From contig JAIRPD010000132.1 in the NCBI GenBank assembly GCA_031257195.1, positions 1 through 42,335 of the forward strand: DNA of 42,335 nucleotides. The letters are read 5' to 3'. Within the stretch, counting starts at the first letter, position 1, and the number at the start of each line of letters is the position of its first letter. The DNA is from Treponema sp. GTDB taxonomy: Bacteria; Spirochaetota; Spirochaetia; Treponematales; Breznakiellaceae. The position numbers were made by a program, and so were the translations under genes. This document shows positions 1-7,888 of this stretch, piece after piece. The notes under the pieces are model-generated. The model searched no databases and was not told the origin of the DNA. It saw nothing but the letters and a program-made list of their open reading frames with translations.

Positions 1-917
1 TCGCTCCGCATACGGATAAACAGGCGCAGCCATTCCTGCTCGATAATGCGCTTGTTGGGGTCCTGTAACACTTCTTTGCTGAAGGCCTTGATAAACTCAT
101 CCCGCAGATATTCGGGCAACTGCGGCCATTTGCTAATCGCGCCGCGGTGGATGCCCTGCACGGGCCGGTTGGAAGTATCATCCGGGTCCCAGACGAACAC
201 CGGGTTTTCGCCGTAAATCTTTTTTTCGTGGGCGGCGTCCATGCAGGGCGGGCAGGCGGCCTTGCCTTCCAGGGGGTGGTTGTTGGTCCACAACAGAAAC
301 AGGATGACCGCCAGGGAAAAACGGTCGGTATGGATGTCCGGCTTGGCATTTTTGGCGGCGATCTCCGGGGCCATGTACCGGGCTTTCCCGGCGATGCCGG
401 AATTCTTGCCGTATTCGCTCACGTTGTCGTTATCGCAGATCAGCGCGTCGCCGTTTTTGGGGTTGATGAAAAAATTGCCGTCGTTCAAATCCTGGTAGCT
501 GTAGCCCTTGTTGTGCAGGGTGCGAAAGCCCGCGGTGATATTGAGGGCCGCGTTGACCATGGCGGTAACGCTGGCAAAGGTTTCTCTGCCGGTAAGGAAA
601 CGCGAAAAATCCCGGTATTCGCCGGGGCGCAGGTCCATGATGTAACCAAAGGCCCCGCCGCGGACAGGTTCGGTAATATCCAGAGGCCACAAAAAGGCGC
701 CGGCGGGGCTGCCCATTTTGATATTGTTTTCAAGGTTCTCGTAGAACTTTTTAGGGTTGGCAAAATTTTTGCCCGTGTACCATTTGAGGGCTTTGGGGTT
801 GCCGTCATAATTGACTCTGTAGACTGCGCCTTGTCCTCCTTCGCCGATCTTCTGTTCGACCACAAGTTTCTTGTAATTTTTGGTCTGTACCGAAAACCCT
901 TTCTCTAAATCCGCCAT
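1..917 (-). CDS. Serine/threonine protein kinase, C-terminus outside window
   Basis: Reading the minus strand from the ATG at 917 gives 305 codons that remain open at the window edge. The product has a complete bacterial Hanks-type kinase core: glycine loop GEGGQGAVYRV (residues 25-35), beta-3 lysine in ALKW (Lys45), catalytic loop YQDLNDGN (Asp143, Asn148), metal-binding DND in place of DFG (Asp162) and an APE motif (183-185). The usual HRD is YQD, so it is an atypical but probably active kinase. No membrane segment is visible in the part present. From memory, kinases of this make-up often sit beside VWA-domain and PP2C phosphatase genes, which would lie beyond the window edge; this is inference. 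The start is the first ATG and fits the kinase N-terminus. Confidence 0.8.
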   Translation of the reverse strand, partial: MADLEKGFSVQTKNYKKLVVEQKIGEGGQGAVYRVNYDGNPKALKWYTGKNFANPKKFYENLENNIKMGSPAGAFLWPLDITEPVRGGAFGYIMDLRPGEYRDFSRFLTGRETFASVTAMVNAALNITAGFRTLHNKGYSYQDLNDGNFFINPKNGDALICDNDNVSEYGKNSGIAGKARYMAPEIAAKNAKPDIHTDRFSLAVILFLLWTNNHPLEGKAACPPCMDAAHEKKIYGENPVFVWDPDDTSNRPVQGIHRGAISKWPQLPEYLRDEFIKAFSKEVLQDPNKRIIEQEWLRLFIRMRS

Positions 918-935
918 TTTTCCACGCCCTTTTCC

Positions 936-1127
936 TTATTCTTTTTTCCGCCGCCCTTTCCGCGGCGCGGCGTTCTCCGGCCCGGTAACGGCGGCGGGCG
1001 GCCGTTTGTCCGCCCGAAAAAGCCCTGCCACCAGGTCAAGGATGAACACCTTGTCCTGATCTTCCAGCAGGGCAAAGCCCTCGCAGGCCTTTAGCAGTTT
1101 CTTGGATCGGCCTCTGGTATTCCCCAT
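936..1127 (-). CDS. Small uncharacterised protein (63 aa)
   Basis: I do not recognise a family. The 63-residue product has a predicted helix around residues 10-38 (LLEDQDKVFILDLVAGLF) and a basic tail ending in RKGRRKKE. The helix resembles the C-terminal helix of the XRE protein encoded divergently at 1242 (shared F-x2-L-x4-QD-x5-I/L-x3-L pattern), so it may be a helix-only relative without the DNA-binding domain. A strong promoter lies just upstream, with its -10 six bases before the ATG, and no ribosome binding site is visible. It lies 18 bases upstream of the kinase gene and may be cotranscribed with it. A longer reading frame extends upstream, but the promoter position supports the ATG at 1127. 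Confidence 0.55.
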   Translation of the reverse strand: MGNTRGRSKKLLKACEGFALLEDQDKVFILDLVAGLFRADKRPPAAVTGPENAAPRKGRRKKE

Positions 1128-1133
1128 GGCGGA

Positions 1134-1162
1134 AATATAATACGCGGTATGGTACTTGTCAA
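1134..1162 (-). promoter_or_regulatory. Sigma70-type promoter for the 63-aa gene and kinase
   Basis: On the minus strand TTGACA (1162-1157), a 17-base spacer and TATATT (1139-1134) form a near-consensus promoter. The -10 ends six bases before the ATG at 1127, so the expected +1 is at or next to the start codon. Confidence 0.65.
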
Positions 1163-1205
1163 GGGCAGGGCAAGAAATATCTCCGGCGGAAGGCCGCGGA
1201 TTTTC

Positions 1206-1234
1206 TTGCCGGTTGGGGTTTTTTCCGCTAGACT
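1206..1234 (+). promoter_or_regulatory. Putative promoter of the XRE regulator
   Basis: TTGCCG (1206-1211), a 17-base spacer and TAGACT (1229-1234) match four of six consensus bases each. The expected +1 falls near the GTG at 1242. It faces away from the promoter at 1134-1162, so a single XRE site in the 114-base gap could control both directions; that is inference. Confidence 0.4.
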
Positions 1235-1241
1235 GTAAGCG

Positions 1242-1613
1242 GTGATGACCGTAAACGCCCGTATGAGAGAAGCCCGCAAAGCTTTGAATATATCGCAAAA
1301 AGACTTTGCCAAGGCTATCTGCGTCTCCAATACCTACCTGGCGGATGTGGAGAACGGGGCCCGCAAGGCTAATGGGCGGATTGTAAAGCTGGCGTCCGTG
1401 ATTTTTGGTATCCGCGAGGATTGGCTTAAAACCGGCGGGGGGGCCATGTTCTACAAGACCCCCGATGAAAAAATGACCCGGTTGGCGGGTATTTTTAACG
1501 AGCTTCCCCCGGATTATCAGGATTACGCGCTCCAACAGATAGAAAAGCTGCTGATTTTACGGAAAAACCAGGACACCCCCAGTCCGCCGCTCCCGCCGGA
1601 CGCCCCGGACTAG
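1242..1613 (+). CDS. XRE-family HTH regulator (123 aa)
   Basis: A small helix-turn-helix DNA-binding protein. Residues 5-66 form a Cro/CI-type domain: MREARKALNISQKDFAKAI, then SNTYLADVENG as the recognition helix region, and an REDWLKTGGG segment typical of phage-like repressors. The C-terminal half has a helix (FNELPPDYQDYALQQIEKLL) of the kind used for dimerisation and ends in a proline-rich tail. It starts with GTG at 1242 or ATG at 1245; neither has a ribosome binding site and the candidate promoter puts +1 close to 1242. It is divergent from the 63-residue gene and kinase and probably regulates that pair and itself. The target is inferred from position only. Confidence 0.8.
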   Translation: MMTVNARMREARKALNISQKDFAKAICVSNTYLADVENGARKANGRIVKLASVIFGIREDWLKTGGGAMFYKTPDEKMTRLAGIFNELPPDYQDYALQQIEKLLILRKNQDTPSPPLPPDAPD

Positions 1614-1647
1614 CCGCCGCGTCTCCCCTCCGCGTTTTCCGGCGCCC

Positions 1648-1676
1648 TTGCCTTTTCCCCCAAAACCCGGTAGCCT
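1648..1676 (+). promoter_or_regulatory. Possible promoter of carB
   Basis: TTGCCT (1648-1653), 17 bases, TAGCCT (1671-1676), in the 87-base gap before carB. The -10 is poor (TAxxxT only). The layout resembles the candidate at 1206-1234. A purine-rich GGGAGG follows at 1683-1688. Confidence 0.3.
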
Positions 1677-1700
1677 GTCAGGGGGAGGCGGGATAAGGCC

Positions 1701-4700
1701 ATGGTAAAAGAAAAGCCCCGGAAGGTCCTGGTGCTGGGCTCGGGGGGGCTCAAAATCGGCCAGGCGGGGGAATTTGACTACTCCGGCTCCCAGGCCCTCA
1801 AGGCTCTGCGGGAGGAGGGGATCCAAACGGTGTTGATCAACCCCAACATCGCCACCATCCAAACCAGCGAGGGAATGGCGGACGCCATCTACTTTTTGCC
1901 CCTTACCCCGGAATTCATCAAGGGGGTGATAGAAAAAGAACGGCCCGACGGCCTTTTTCTTTCCTTTGGGGGGCAGACAGCCCTTAACGCCGGGGTGGCC
2001 CTGGACCGGGACGGGACCCTCTACAAGTACGGAGTCGCCGTGCTGGGCACCCCCGTGTCCGCCATTGAGGATACCGAAGACCGGGAACGGTTTGTAAAGC
2101 GCCTGGAAGAAATCGGCGTCAAGACCCCCCGGAGTGTCGCCGTTAACGCCGGGGACGGGCCCGGCGAGGGGACCGGTGGGGCCGTTATGGCGGCGGAACG
2201 AATCGGTTACCCGGTGATGGTCCGGGCGGCCTACGCCCTGGGGGGTATGGGTTCCGGGGTCTGCCGGAACGAGGGGGAACTGCGCCGCCGCTGCGACCGG
2301 GCCTTTGCCAGGACCGCCGCCGCCGGGGGAAGCGCCGGAACGGCGGCCCAGGTCCTGGTGGAGGAATGGCTGGGGGGCTGGAAGGAAATCGAGTATGAGG
2401 TGGTCCGGGACTGCCGGGATAACTGTATCACCGTCTGTAACATGGAAAACTTCGACCCCCTGGGGATACATACCGGGGAAAGCATCGTAACGGCCCCCTC
2501 CCAGACCCTCACCGACAGCGAATACCACAAGCTCCGCCGGATCGCCATCGAGGTGATCCGCCATCTGGGCATTGTGGGGGAATGCAACATCCAGTACGCC
2601 CTGGACCCCGCCAGCGAGGACTACCGGGTGATAGAGGTAAACGCCCGGCTTTCCCGGTCCTCCGCCCTGGCCTCCAAGGCTACCGGCTACCCCCTGGCCT
2701 TTGTGGCGGCCAAGCTGGCCCTGGGTCATTCCCTGACGGAGATTGAAAACCGGATCACCCGGGTAACCAAATCCTGCTTTGAGCCCGCGCTGGACTATAT
2801 TGTGGTCAAGGTTCCCCGGTGGGACTTAACGAAATTCAAGAACGTTGACCCCCGGATAGGCAGCGAAATGAAAAGCGTGGGCGAGGTGATGTCCATAGGC
2901 CGGAGCTTCGAGGAGGCCCTGCAAAAGGCCCTGCGGATGATCGGTACGGGCGCCCCGGGCTTGGCGGCGGAGGAGGACCTTCCCGGCGGCCCGGGGCCCG
3001 GCCGGGGCGATCTGTCCAGGGCGATCCGGGAGGGGCTGTCCAAACCCACGGACCGGCGGATCTTCATCATCTACCGGGCTTTAATGGAAGGGTGGAGCGT
3101 CGATAAAATCCACCGGCTTACCAGAATCGACCGGTGGTTTCTTCACAAGATCGCCAACGCGGCGGACTGCGAGCGGGAACTGCGGGCGCTCAAACCGGCG
3201 CGGGGGGCCCTGGACAGGGACCTGCTGGCCCGGGCGAAACGGCTGGGCTTTTCCGACGGGCGGATCGGTGAACTCGCGGGACTCCCGGAGGCCTCGGTCC
3301 GCTCCCTGCGGGAGGAGTACCGGATTCGGCCGGCGGTTAAGCAGATCGACACCCTGGCGGCGGAGTATCCCGCGAAGACCAATTACCTGTACATGAGCTA
3401 CGGCTCCGGCCCCGCGGGTTCCGCGTCCGACGACGTAAGCCCCTCGGGCCGGGGGGTAATGGTCCTGGGCTCCGGGGCCTACCGGATCGGGAGCAGCGTG
3501 GAATTCGACTGGTGCTGCGTCAACGCCGCGGAAACCGTCCGCCGGCTGGGGCGCTACTCGATCATGGTAAACTGCAACCCCGAAACGGTCTCCACCGACT
3601 ATGATATATGCGACCGCCTCTACTTTGAGGAACTAAGCCTGGAACGGGTGCTGGACATCTACGAGTGGGAGCGCCCCGACGGCCTCATCCTTTCCATGGG
3701 GGGCCAGATCCCCAACAACCTGGCCACCGGGCTGTACGACGCCGGGGCGCTGATCTACGGTACCCACCCCCAATCCATCGACATGGCGGAGGACCGGAAC
3801 AAATTTTCCGCCCTGCTGGACAAGCTGGGCATTGAGCAGCCCCCCTGGCGGGAACTGGCCAGCCTGGAATCCGCCCGGGCCTTCGCCGGGGAGGCGGGCT
3901 ACCCCGTGCTGATCCGACCCAGCTATGTCCTTTCCGGGGCGGCCATGAACGTGGCCTGGAACGACGAAACCCTGGAACGCTATCTGGCCCTGGCCGCGGA
4001 CGTGTCGGCGGAACACCCGGTGGTAATCTCCAAGTTCATCGAGAACTCCAAGGAAATCGAGATAGACGCCGTGGCCAAACGGGGGGAAATCCTCTTTCAC
4101 GCCATCACGGAGCATATCGAGAACGCCGGAATCCACTCCGGGGACGCCACGGTGGTCCTCCCCGCCCAGCGGCTCTACGTGGAAACGATCCGGAAGACCC
4201 GCCACATCGCCGAGGCAATCGCCAGGGCTCTGCGGATTACCGGGCCCTTTAACATCCAGTTCCTGGCCCAGGACAACCGGGTCCGGGTGATCGAGTGTAA
4301 CCTCCGGTCCAGCCGGAGCTTTCCTTTCTGTTCCAAGGTAAGCAGGGTAAACATGATCGATCTGGCGGTCCGGGCCATGCTGGACGAAACCGTGGAAAAG
4401 CCCCCCGTCTCCGCCCTGGAACTGGACTGGGTAGGGGTCAAGGCCGCGCAGTTCAGCTTTTCCCGGCTCCACGGGGCGGACCCGGTCAGCGGGGTGGAGA
4501 TGGCCAGTACCGGAGAGGTGGCCTGCCTGGGGCCGGACCTGAACGACGCGTTCCTCAAAGCCCTCCTGTCCGTGGGTTACCGGGCGCCCCCGGAGTTCGC
4601 CAAACGCAAGCGGGTCCTCCTTTCCACGGGCCCCATGGAGGACAAGGTGGAATTCCTGGGATCCGCGAGGAAGCTCCTGGTCATGGGCTACGAGATCTTC

Positions 4701-5024
4701 GCCTCCCGGGGCTCCGCGAAATTCCTGGCCTCCAACGGCATCCCCGCCCGGGCGTTGAACTGGCCCCTGGAGTCCCGGGAACCCAACATCGCCTCGTACA
4801 TCAAGGACCGGGCGGTGGACATGATCATCAACATCCCCAAGAACAACCGGGAAACGGAGCTGAAGAACGACTACCTCATCCGCCGCCTGGCGGTGGACTT
4901 TGACATTCCCCTCTTTACCAACATCAAGGTAGCCCGGCAGTTCATCGACGCCCTGGCGGCCCGGCATGAAAAGGGCGGCGGGGTAAAGGGCCTGGAAATA
5001 AAGGCCTGGGAAGAGTACCGTTAG
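1701..5024 (+). CDS. carB: Carbamoyl-phosphate synthase large subunit, CAD-like type
   Basis: Makes carbamoyl phosphate from bicarbonate, ammonia (from the glutaminase subunit) and two ATP, for pyrimidine and arginine synthesis. At 1107 residues it is full length. The order is a first ATP-grasp half (about 1-400), oligomerisation region (about 430-570), second ATP-grasp half starting at VLGSGAYRIGSSVEFDWC (about 590-960) and an MGS-like allosteric domain (about 970-1107). Signature stretches (LVLGSGGLKIGQAGEFDYSG, LTRIDRWFLHKI, NPETVSTDYDICDRLYFEE) match the eukaryotic CAD form much better than E. coli CarB as I recall them; Bacteroidetes enzymes are also of this type. No carA is present in the window. 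The aminotransferase gene follows after 30 bases with its own ribosome binding site. Confidence 0.93.
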   Translation: MVKEKPRKVLVLGSGGLKIGQAGEFDYSGSQALKALREEGIQTVLINPNIATIQTSEGMADAIYFLPLTPEFIKGVIEKERPDGLFLSFGGQTALNAGVALDRDGTLYKYGVAVLGTPVSAIEDTEDRERFVKRLEEIGVKTPRSVAVNAGDGPGEGTGGAVMAAERIGYPVMVRAAYALGGMGSGVCRNEGELRRRCDRAFARTAAAGGSAGTAAQVLVEEWLGGWKEIEYEVVRDCRDNCITVCNMENFDPLGIHTGESIVTAPSQTLTDSEYHKLRRIAIEVIRHLGIVGECNIQYALDPASEDYRVIEVNARLSRSSALASKATGYPLAFVAAKLALGHSLTEIENRITRVTKSCFEPALDYIVVKVPRWDLTKFKNVDPRIGSEMKSVGEVMSIGRSFEEALQKALRMIGTGAPGLAAEEDLPGGPGPGRGDLSRAIREGLSKPTDRRIFIIYRALMEGWSVDKIHRLTRIDRWFLHKIANAADCERELRALKPARGALDRDLLARAKRLGFSDGRIGELAGLPEASVRSLREEYRIRPAVKQIDTLAAEYPAKTNYLYMSYGSGPAGSASDDVSPSGRGVMVLGSGAYRIGSSVEFDWCCVNAAETVRRLGRYSIMVNCNPETVSTDYDICDRLYFEELSLERVLDIYEWERPDGLILSMGGQIPNNLATGLYDAGALIYGTHPQSIDMAEDRNKFSALLDKLGIEQPPWRELASLESARAFAGEAGYPVLIRPSYVLSGAAMNVAWNDETLERYLALAADVSAEHPVVISKFIENSKEIEIDAVAKRGEILFHAITEHIENAGIHSGDATVVLPAQRLYVETIRKTRHIAEAIARALRITGPFNIQFLAQDNRVRVIECNLRSSRSFPFCSKVSRVNMIDLAVRAMLDETVEKPPVSALELDWVGVKAAQFSFSRLHGADPVSGVEMASTGEVACLGPDLNDAFLKALLSVGYRAPPEFAKRKRVLLSTGPMEDKVEFLGSARKLLVMGYEIFASRGSAKFLASNGIPARALNWPLESREPNIASYIKDRAVDMIINIPKNNRETELKNDYLIRRLAVDFDIPLFTNIKVARQFIDALAARHEKGGGVKGLEIKAWEEYR

Positions 5025-5054
5025 GAAACGATCGCTTTACATATAGGAGAAATA

Positions 5055-5933
5055 ATGAAGACCCTGGGCTACTACAACGGAACCACCGGCGAAATCGGGG
5101 ACCTGCGGATTCCCATGGACGACCGGGCCTGCTGGTTTGGCGACGGGGTCTACGACGCCACCTGCGCCATCCGGCAGAGGGCCCTCTTCCTGGAGGAACA
5201 CGTGGACCGCTTCTTTTCCAGCGCGGCCCTCTTACAGATGGCCCCTCCCCTTTCCCGGGAGGACCTGGCGGGGCTGCTCGCTGGGCTGGTCCGCCAGGTA
5301 GAGGGAGACCGGCACTTCCTATACTGGCAGATCACCCGGGGAACGGCCCCCCGGAACCACGCCTTCCCCGGGGGAAAGGCCAACCTCTGGGCCTTTATCC
5401 GCCCCTCCCCCGCCCCGGACCTGACCCAAAAGGTACGGCTCATCACCGTGGAGGACACCCGGTTCTTTCACTGCCATGTCAAAACCCTCAACCTCATCCC
5501 CAACACCCTGGCCAGCGAACGGGCAAAGCGGGCCGGGGCGGCGGAGGCGGTCTTTTACCGCACCGAAGCCACCGGCAAGGGAAACTTCCCCGGGACCGGG
5601 AGGGTTACCGAATGCGCCCACAGCAATATCCACATTCTCGCCGGCGGGGCCTTCCGCACCGCCCCCCTGGACAACCTGATCCTCCCCGGCGTCGCCCGGG
5701 CCCACCTGATCAAGCAATGCGGTCTTTTGGGTGTCCCCGTTCGGGAAGAGGCCTTTAGTCTGGAGGAACTCTTTGCCGCGGACGAGGTGATCATCTCCAG
5801 CTCCGGCACCTACTGCCAGGCGGCGAGCCACATCGACGGCAGGCCGGTGGGGGGCCGGGACCCGGAGACCCTGGACAACCTGCGGCGGGCGGTAACCGCG
5901 GAGGCCGAGGGCTATATCGGGCAGAAGTGGTGA
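5055..5933 (+). CDS. Class IV PLP aminotransferase, D-amino-acid transaminase-like
   Basis: A fold-type IV PLP aminotransferase of 292 residues. Features seen: MDDRACWFGDGVYDAT near the N-terminus, the probable PLP lysine in HVKTLNLIPN, and VTECAHSNIHIL in place of the TExSxSN phosphate-contact motif. The family includes branched-chain aminotransferase, D-alanine transaminase and aminodeoxychorismate lyase. The FGDGVYDAT and KTLNLIPN forms favour a D-amino-acid transaminase, which would feed D-alanine and D-glutamate to peptidoglycan, but specificity is not certain. About ten extra residues (rich in Gly and Thr) lie between the EAVFYR strand and the TEC motif. The ATG has AGGAG at a normal distance, and carB ends 30 bases upstream. 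Confidence 0.8.
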   Translation: MKTLGYYNGTTGEIGDLRIPMDDRACWFGDGVYDATCAIRQRALFLEEHVDRFFSSAALLQMAPPLSREDLAGLLAGLVRQVEGDRHFLYWQITRGTAPRNHAFPGGKANLWAFIRPSPAPDLTQKVRLITVEDTRFFHCHVKTLNLIPNTLASERAKRAGAAEAVFYRTEATGKGNFPGTGRVTECAHSNIHILAGGAFRTAPLDNLILPGVARAHLIKQCGLLGVPVREEAFSLEELFAADEVIISSSGTYCQAASHIDGRPVGGRDPETLDNLRRAVTAEAEGYIGQKW

Positions 5934-6068
5934 GTCCCTCCCGGTCTTCCGGTTCACCGCGAGGATGGCGCGATTCCCGGTAACCCGCGGCAACTACCGG
6001 CTGGACATGATCCGGTCCCGGCGTAAGGCGGCGGGCGGTGGCCGCATGGACGCGGCTGCTTCCAAGGC

Positions 6069-6151
6069 AAGCCCGCCTTGCGGGCTTGGGTGGAGTTTTT
6101 GGCGGAGCTGAAAACTCCCAGCCCACAATCCGCAAGGACGCGGATTTTGGG
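6069..6151. repeat. Three consecutive hairpins between convergent genes
   Basis: Three perfect or nearly perfect inverted repeats lie side by side. First, AAGCCCGC-CTT-GCGGGCTT (6069-6087). Second, GGAGTTTT (6092-6099) with AAAACTCC (6111-6118). Third, a 12-base arm 6122-6133 with 6140-6151, one mismatch, loop AAGGAC. They occupy most of the 232-base gap between the (+) aminotransferase and (-) rpiB. They could act as a bidirectional terminator, although no clear T-tract follows, or be a dispersed palindromic element. Nothing else is recognisable in the gap. Confidence 0.6.
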
Positions 6152-6165
6152 CGGACAGGGGGAAC

Positions 6166-6627
6166 TCAACCGGGGCCGGCGGCCCGCGAAGAATCCCGCT
6201 CGATGTTCATGATCATCTCCACCCGGCGGGCGTGGCGGCCCCCCTCAAAGGGGGTTTCCAGCCAGATCCGGGCGATCATCCGGGCCAGGTCCGGGCCGAC
6301 TACCCGCGCCCCCAGGGCCAGGATGTTGGCGTCGTTGTGGAGCCGGGACAGTTTGGCGGTGTAGCAGTCGCTGCAGACTACGCAGCGTATGCCCCGAACC
6401 TTGTTGGCCGAAAGGGCCATGCCCACCCCCGTGCCGCAGAGGAGGATTCCCCGCTCGTATTCCCCGGAAGCCACCCCTTCCGCGGCCCGGCGGCCCAGGA
6501 TGGGGTAGTCCACGCTTTCGGGGCTGTTCACCCCCAGGTCCTTCCAGGGCAGGCCCATCTCTTCCAGCAGGGCCGCCATATCCCCCTTGAGGGTAAGTCC
6601 GGCGTGGTCGTTACTTAGCGCTATCAT
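6166..6627 (-). CDS. rpiB: Ribose-5-phosphate isomerase B
   Basis: Interconverts ribulose 5-phosphate and ribose 5-phosphate in the non-oxidative pentose phosphate pathway. The 153 residues match RpiB/LacAB proteins: MIALSNDHAG at the N-terminus, the catalytic cysteine in LLCGTGVGMALSANK, and HNDANILALGARVVG. Its ATG overlaps the stop of the upstream small gene as ATGA, so translation is probably coupled. It is the last gene of an operon with a two-subunit transketolase, which uses its product. A sugar-specific role, as in LacAB or allose isomerase, is possible but unsupported. Confidence 0.92.
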   Translation of the reverse strand: MIALSNDHAGLTLKGDMAALLEEMGLPWKDLGVNSPESVDYPILGRRAAEGVASGEYERGILLCGTGVGMALSANKVRGIRCVVCSDCYTAKLSRLHNDANILALGARVVGPDLARMIARIWLETPFEGGRHARRVEMIMNIERDSSRAAGPG

Positions 6628-6914
6628 GGTTTCAGTGTACCCCGCGGTCCGCCGGCCCGCAATACCCGGCGGCCCATGGAACTATAGCTGACATTGTAGG
6701 CCCACTGGAGTTCGTTCCTGAACGCCAGGGTTTCTATGGTGATGGGGCTGGTCTTGCAGGGGTAATTTTGCGGGCCCCGCGGGGAAAAATCCGTGAACCG
6801 GAGTTCCTGGGCGGCCAGGAAGGGGCCGGGGTACAGGAGCGGGAGGACCGCCAGGAGGATGAAGAAGGGTCCCGGGGTTTTCCCCGGACCCGTTCCACCG
6901 GTTCGCACGGCCAT
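6624..6914 (-). CDS. Small secreted protein of unknown function (96 aa)
   Basis: I do not recognise a family. Residues 16-35 (PFFILLAVLPLLYPGPFLAA) form a clear signal peptide core with a likely cleavage after LAA or LAAQ, leaving a mature chain of about 60 residues with two short polar segments and a basic C-terminus. The gene lies 15 bases downstream of the transketolase C-subunit and overlaps rpiB by four bases (ATGA), so it is a true member of the operon and not a spurious frame. A single cysteine (in NYPCKTS) remains in the mature part. Why a periplasmic protein is coupled to cytosolic sugar enzymes is unclear; it may be the remnant of a longer protein. Confidence 0.6.
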   Translation of the reverse strand: MAVRTGGTGPGKTPGPFFILLAVLPLLYPGPFLAAQELRFTDFSPRGPQNYPCKTSPITIETLAFRNELQWAYNVSYSSMGRRVLRAGGPRGTLKP

Positions 6915-6929
6915 GCCCGCCCCGCTTCC

Positions 6930-7871
6930 TTAGGCCAAAAGTTCCCTGGCCTTGGCGGCCAGCTTGTCCGCCGTCAGGCCAAAGCGCTTTGCCAGGTAGT
7001 CCTGGGTTCCTACCTCACCGAATTCATCCTGGATCCCAATCCGGCCAAACGTAACGGAGACCCCCTTTTCCAGGAGCAGGGCCGCCACGGCGCTTCCCAC
7101 GCCTCCCTCCAGTTGGGCGTTTTCCGCGGTGATCAGGACCTTTGCCTTTCCCGCCCGGTCCAGGATCGCCTCGCTGTCCAGGGGTTTTACCGTGAGGAGG
7201 TCCAGAATCCCGGCGTCAATGCCTTCCGCCGCCAGGGTTTCCCGGGCCTTGAGGGCCTCGTTTACCAGGAGGCTCCCCAGGCAGACAAAGGTGAGGTCCT
7301 TTCCTTCCCGCAAAAGTTTGGCCTTGCCGAACTGAAACCGCTCATTTTCGCCGTAGATCACCGGTACGGGCTTTCGGGGGTAGCGGAGGTACACGCAGCC
7401 GTAGGTTTCCGCCGCTTCCCGGACAAAAGCCGCCAGGCCGTAGTAGTCCGAGGGCTCCACCACGGTCAAATGGGGGATCACCCGCATCAGGGCGATGTCC
7501 TCAAAGGGCATGTGGGTGCCCCCGTTCATCGCCGCGGTTACCCCCGGGTCCATACCGATAAGTTTGACGTTCAACTGGGCGTAGTTGGCGGAGATAAAAA
7601 ACTGATCGTGGACCCGCCGGGAGGAAAAGCAGCCAAAACTCGAGGCGAAGGGGATCTTCCCCACCGCGGAAAGCCCCGCGGCGATGCCCACCATGTTGGC
7701 CTCGGCGATGCCCACATTGACAAACTGGCCGGGGTAGGTCTTTTTAAAGTTCGCCGTTCCGGTGCAGTTCATTAAGTCCGCTTCCAGAACCACAATATCC
7801 TTGTTACGCGCCGCCAGGGCGGTGATCGCGTCGGTGTAACCCGTCCGCATTTCTTTAAGTTCTTCGCTCAT
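6930..7871 (-). CDS. Transketolase, C-terminal subunit
   Basis: The pyrimidine-binding and C-terminal half of a split transketolase, 313 residues. It has the pyr-domain start (RTGYTDAITALAARN), the catalytic-glutamate region NVGIAEANMVGIAAGLS, and the C-terminal domain from about residue 190 (FVCLGSLLVNEAL). It needs the partner subunit encoded 17 bases upstream to bind thiamine diphosphate. The complex moves two-carbon units between sugar phosphates. Such split enzymes are common in archaea, Firmicutes and spirochaetes. The ATG has AAGGAGA upstream. 1-deoxyxylulose-5-phosphate synthase shares this half, but the separate N-subunit and rpiB nearby favour transketolase. Confidence 0.9.
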   Translation of the reverse strand: MSEELKEMRTGYTDAITALAARNKDIVVLEADLMNCTGTANFKKTYPGQFVNVGIAEANMVGIAAGLSAVGKIPFASSFGCFSSRRVHDQFFISANYAQLNVKLIGMDPGVTAAMNGGTHMPFEDIALMRVIPHLTVVEPSDYYGLAAFVREAAETYGCVYLRYPRKPVPVIYGENERFQFGKAKLLREGKDLTFVCLGSLLVNEALKARETLAAEGIDAGILDLLTVKPLDSEAILDRAGKAKVLITAENAQLEGGVGSAVAALLLEKGVSVTFGRIGIQDEFGEVGTQDYLAKRFGLTADKLAAKARELLA

Positions 7872-7888
7872 CGTATTCTCCTTGCGGC

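Noticed and set aside
147-908. 253-codon plus-strand frame over the kinase
   Set aside because: The minus strand encodes an intact kinase core, so this is a shadow.
1557-4967. Long open frames antisense to carB (390 and 444 codons)
   Set aside because: They lie opposite a complete CarB, have low-complexity Gly/Pro/His-rich translations and no family match; they are by-products of GC-rich codons.
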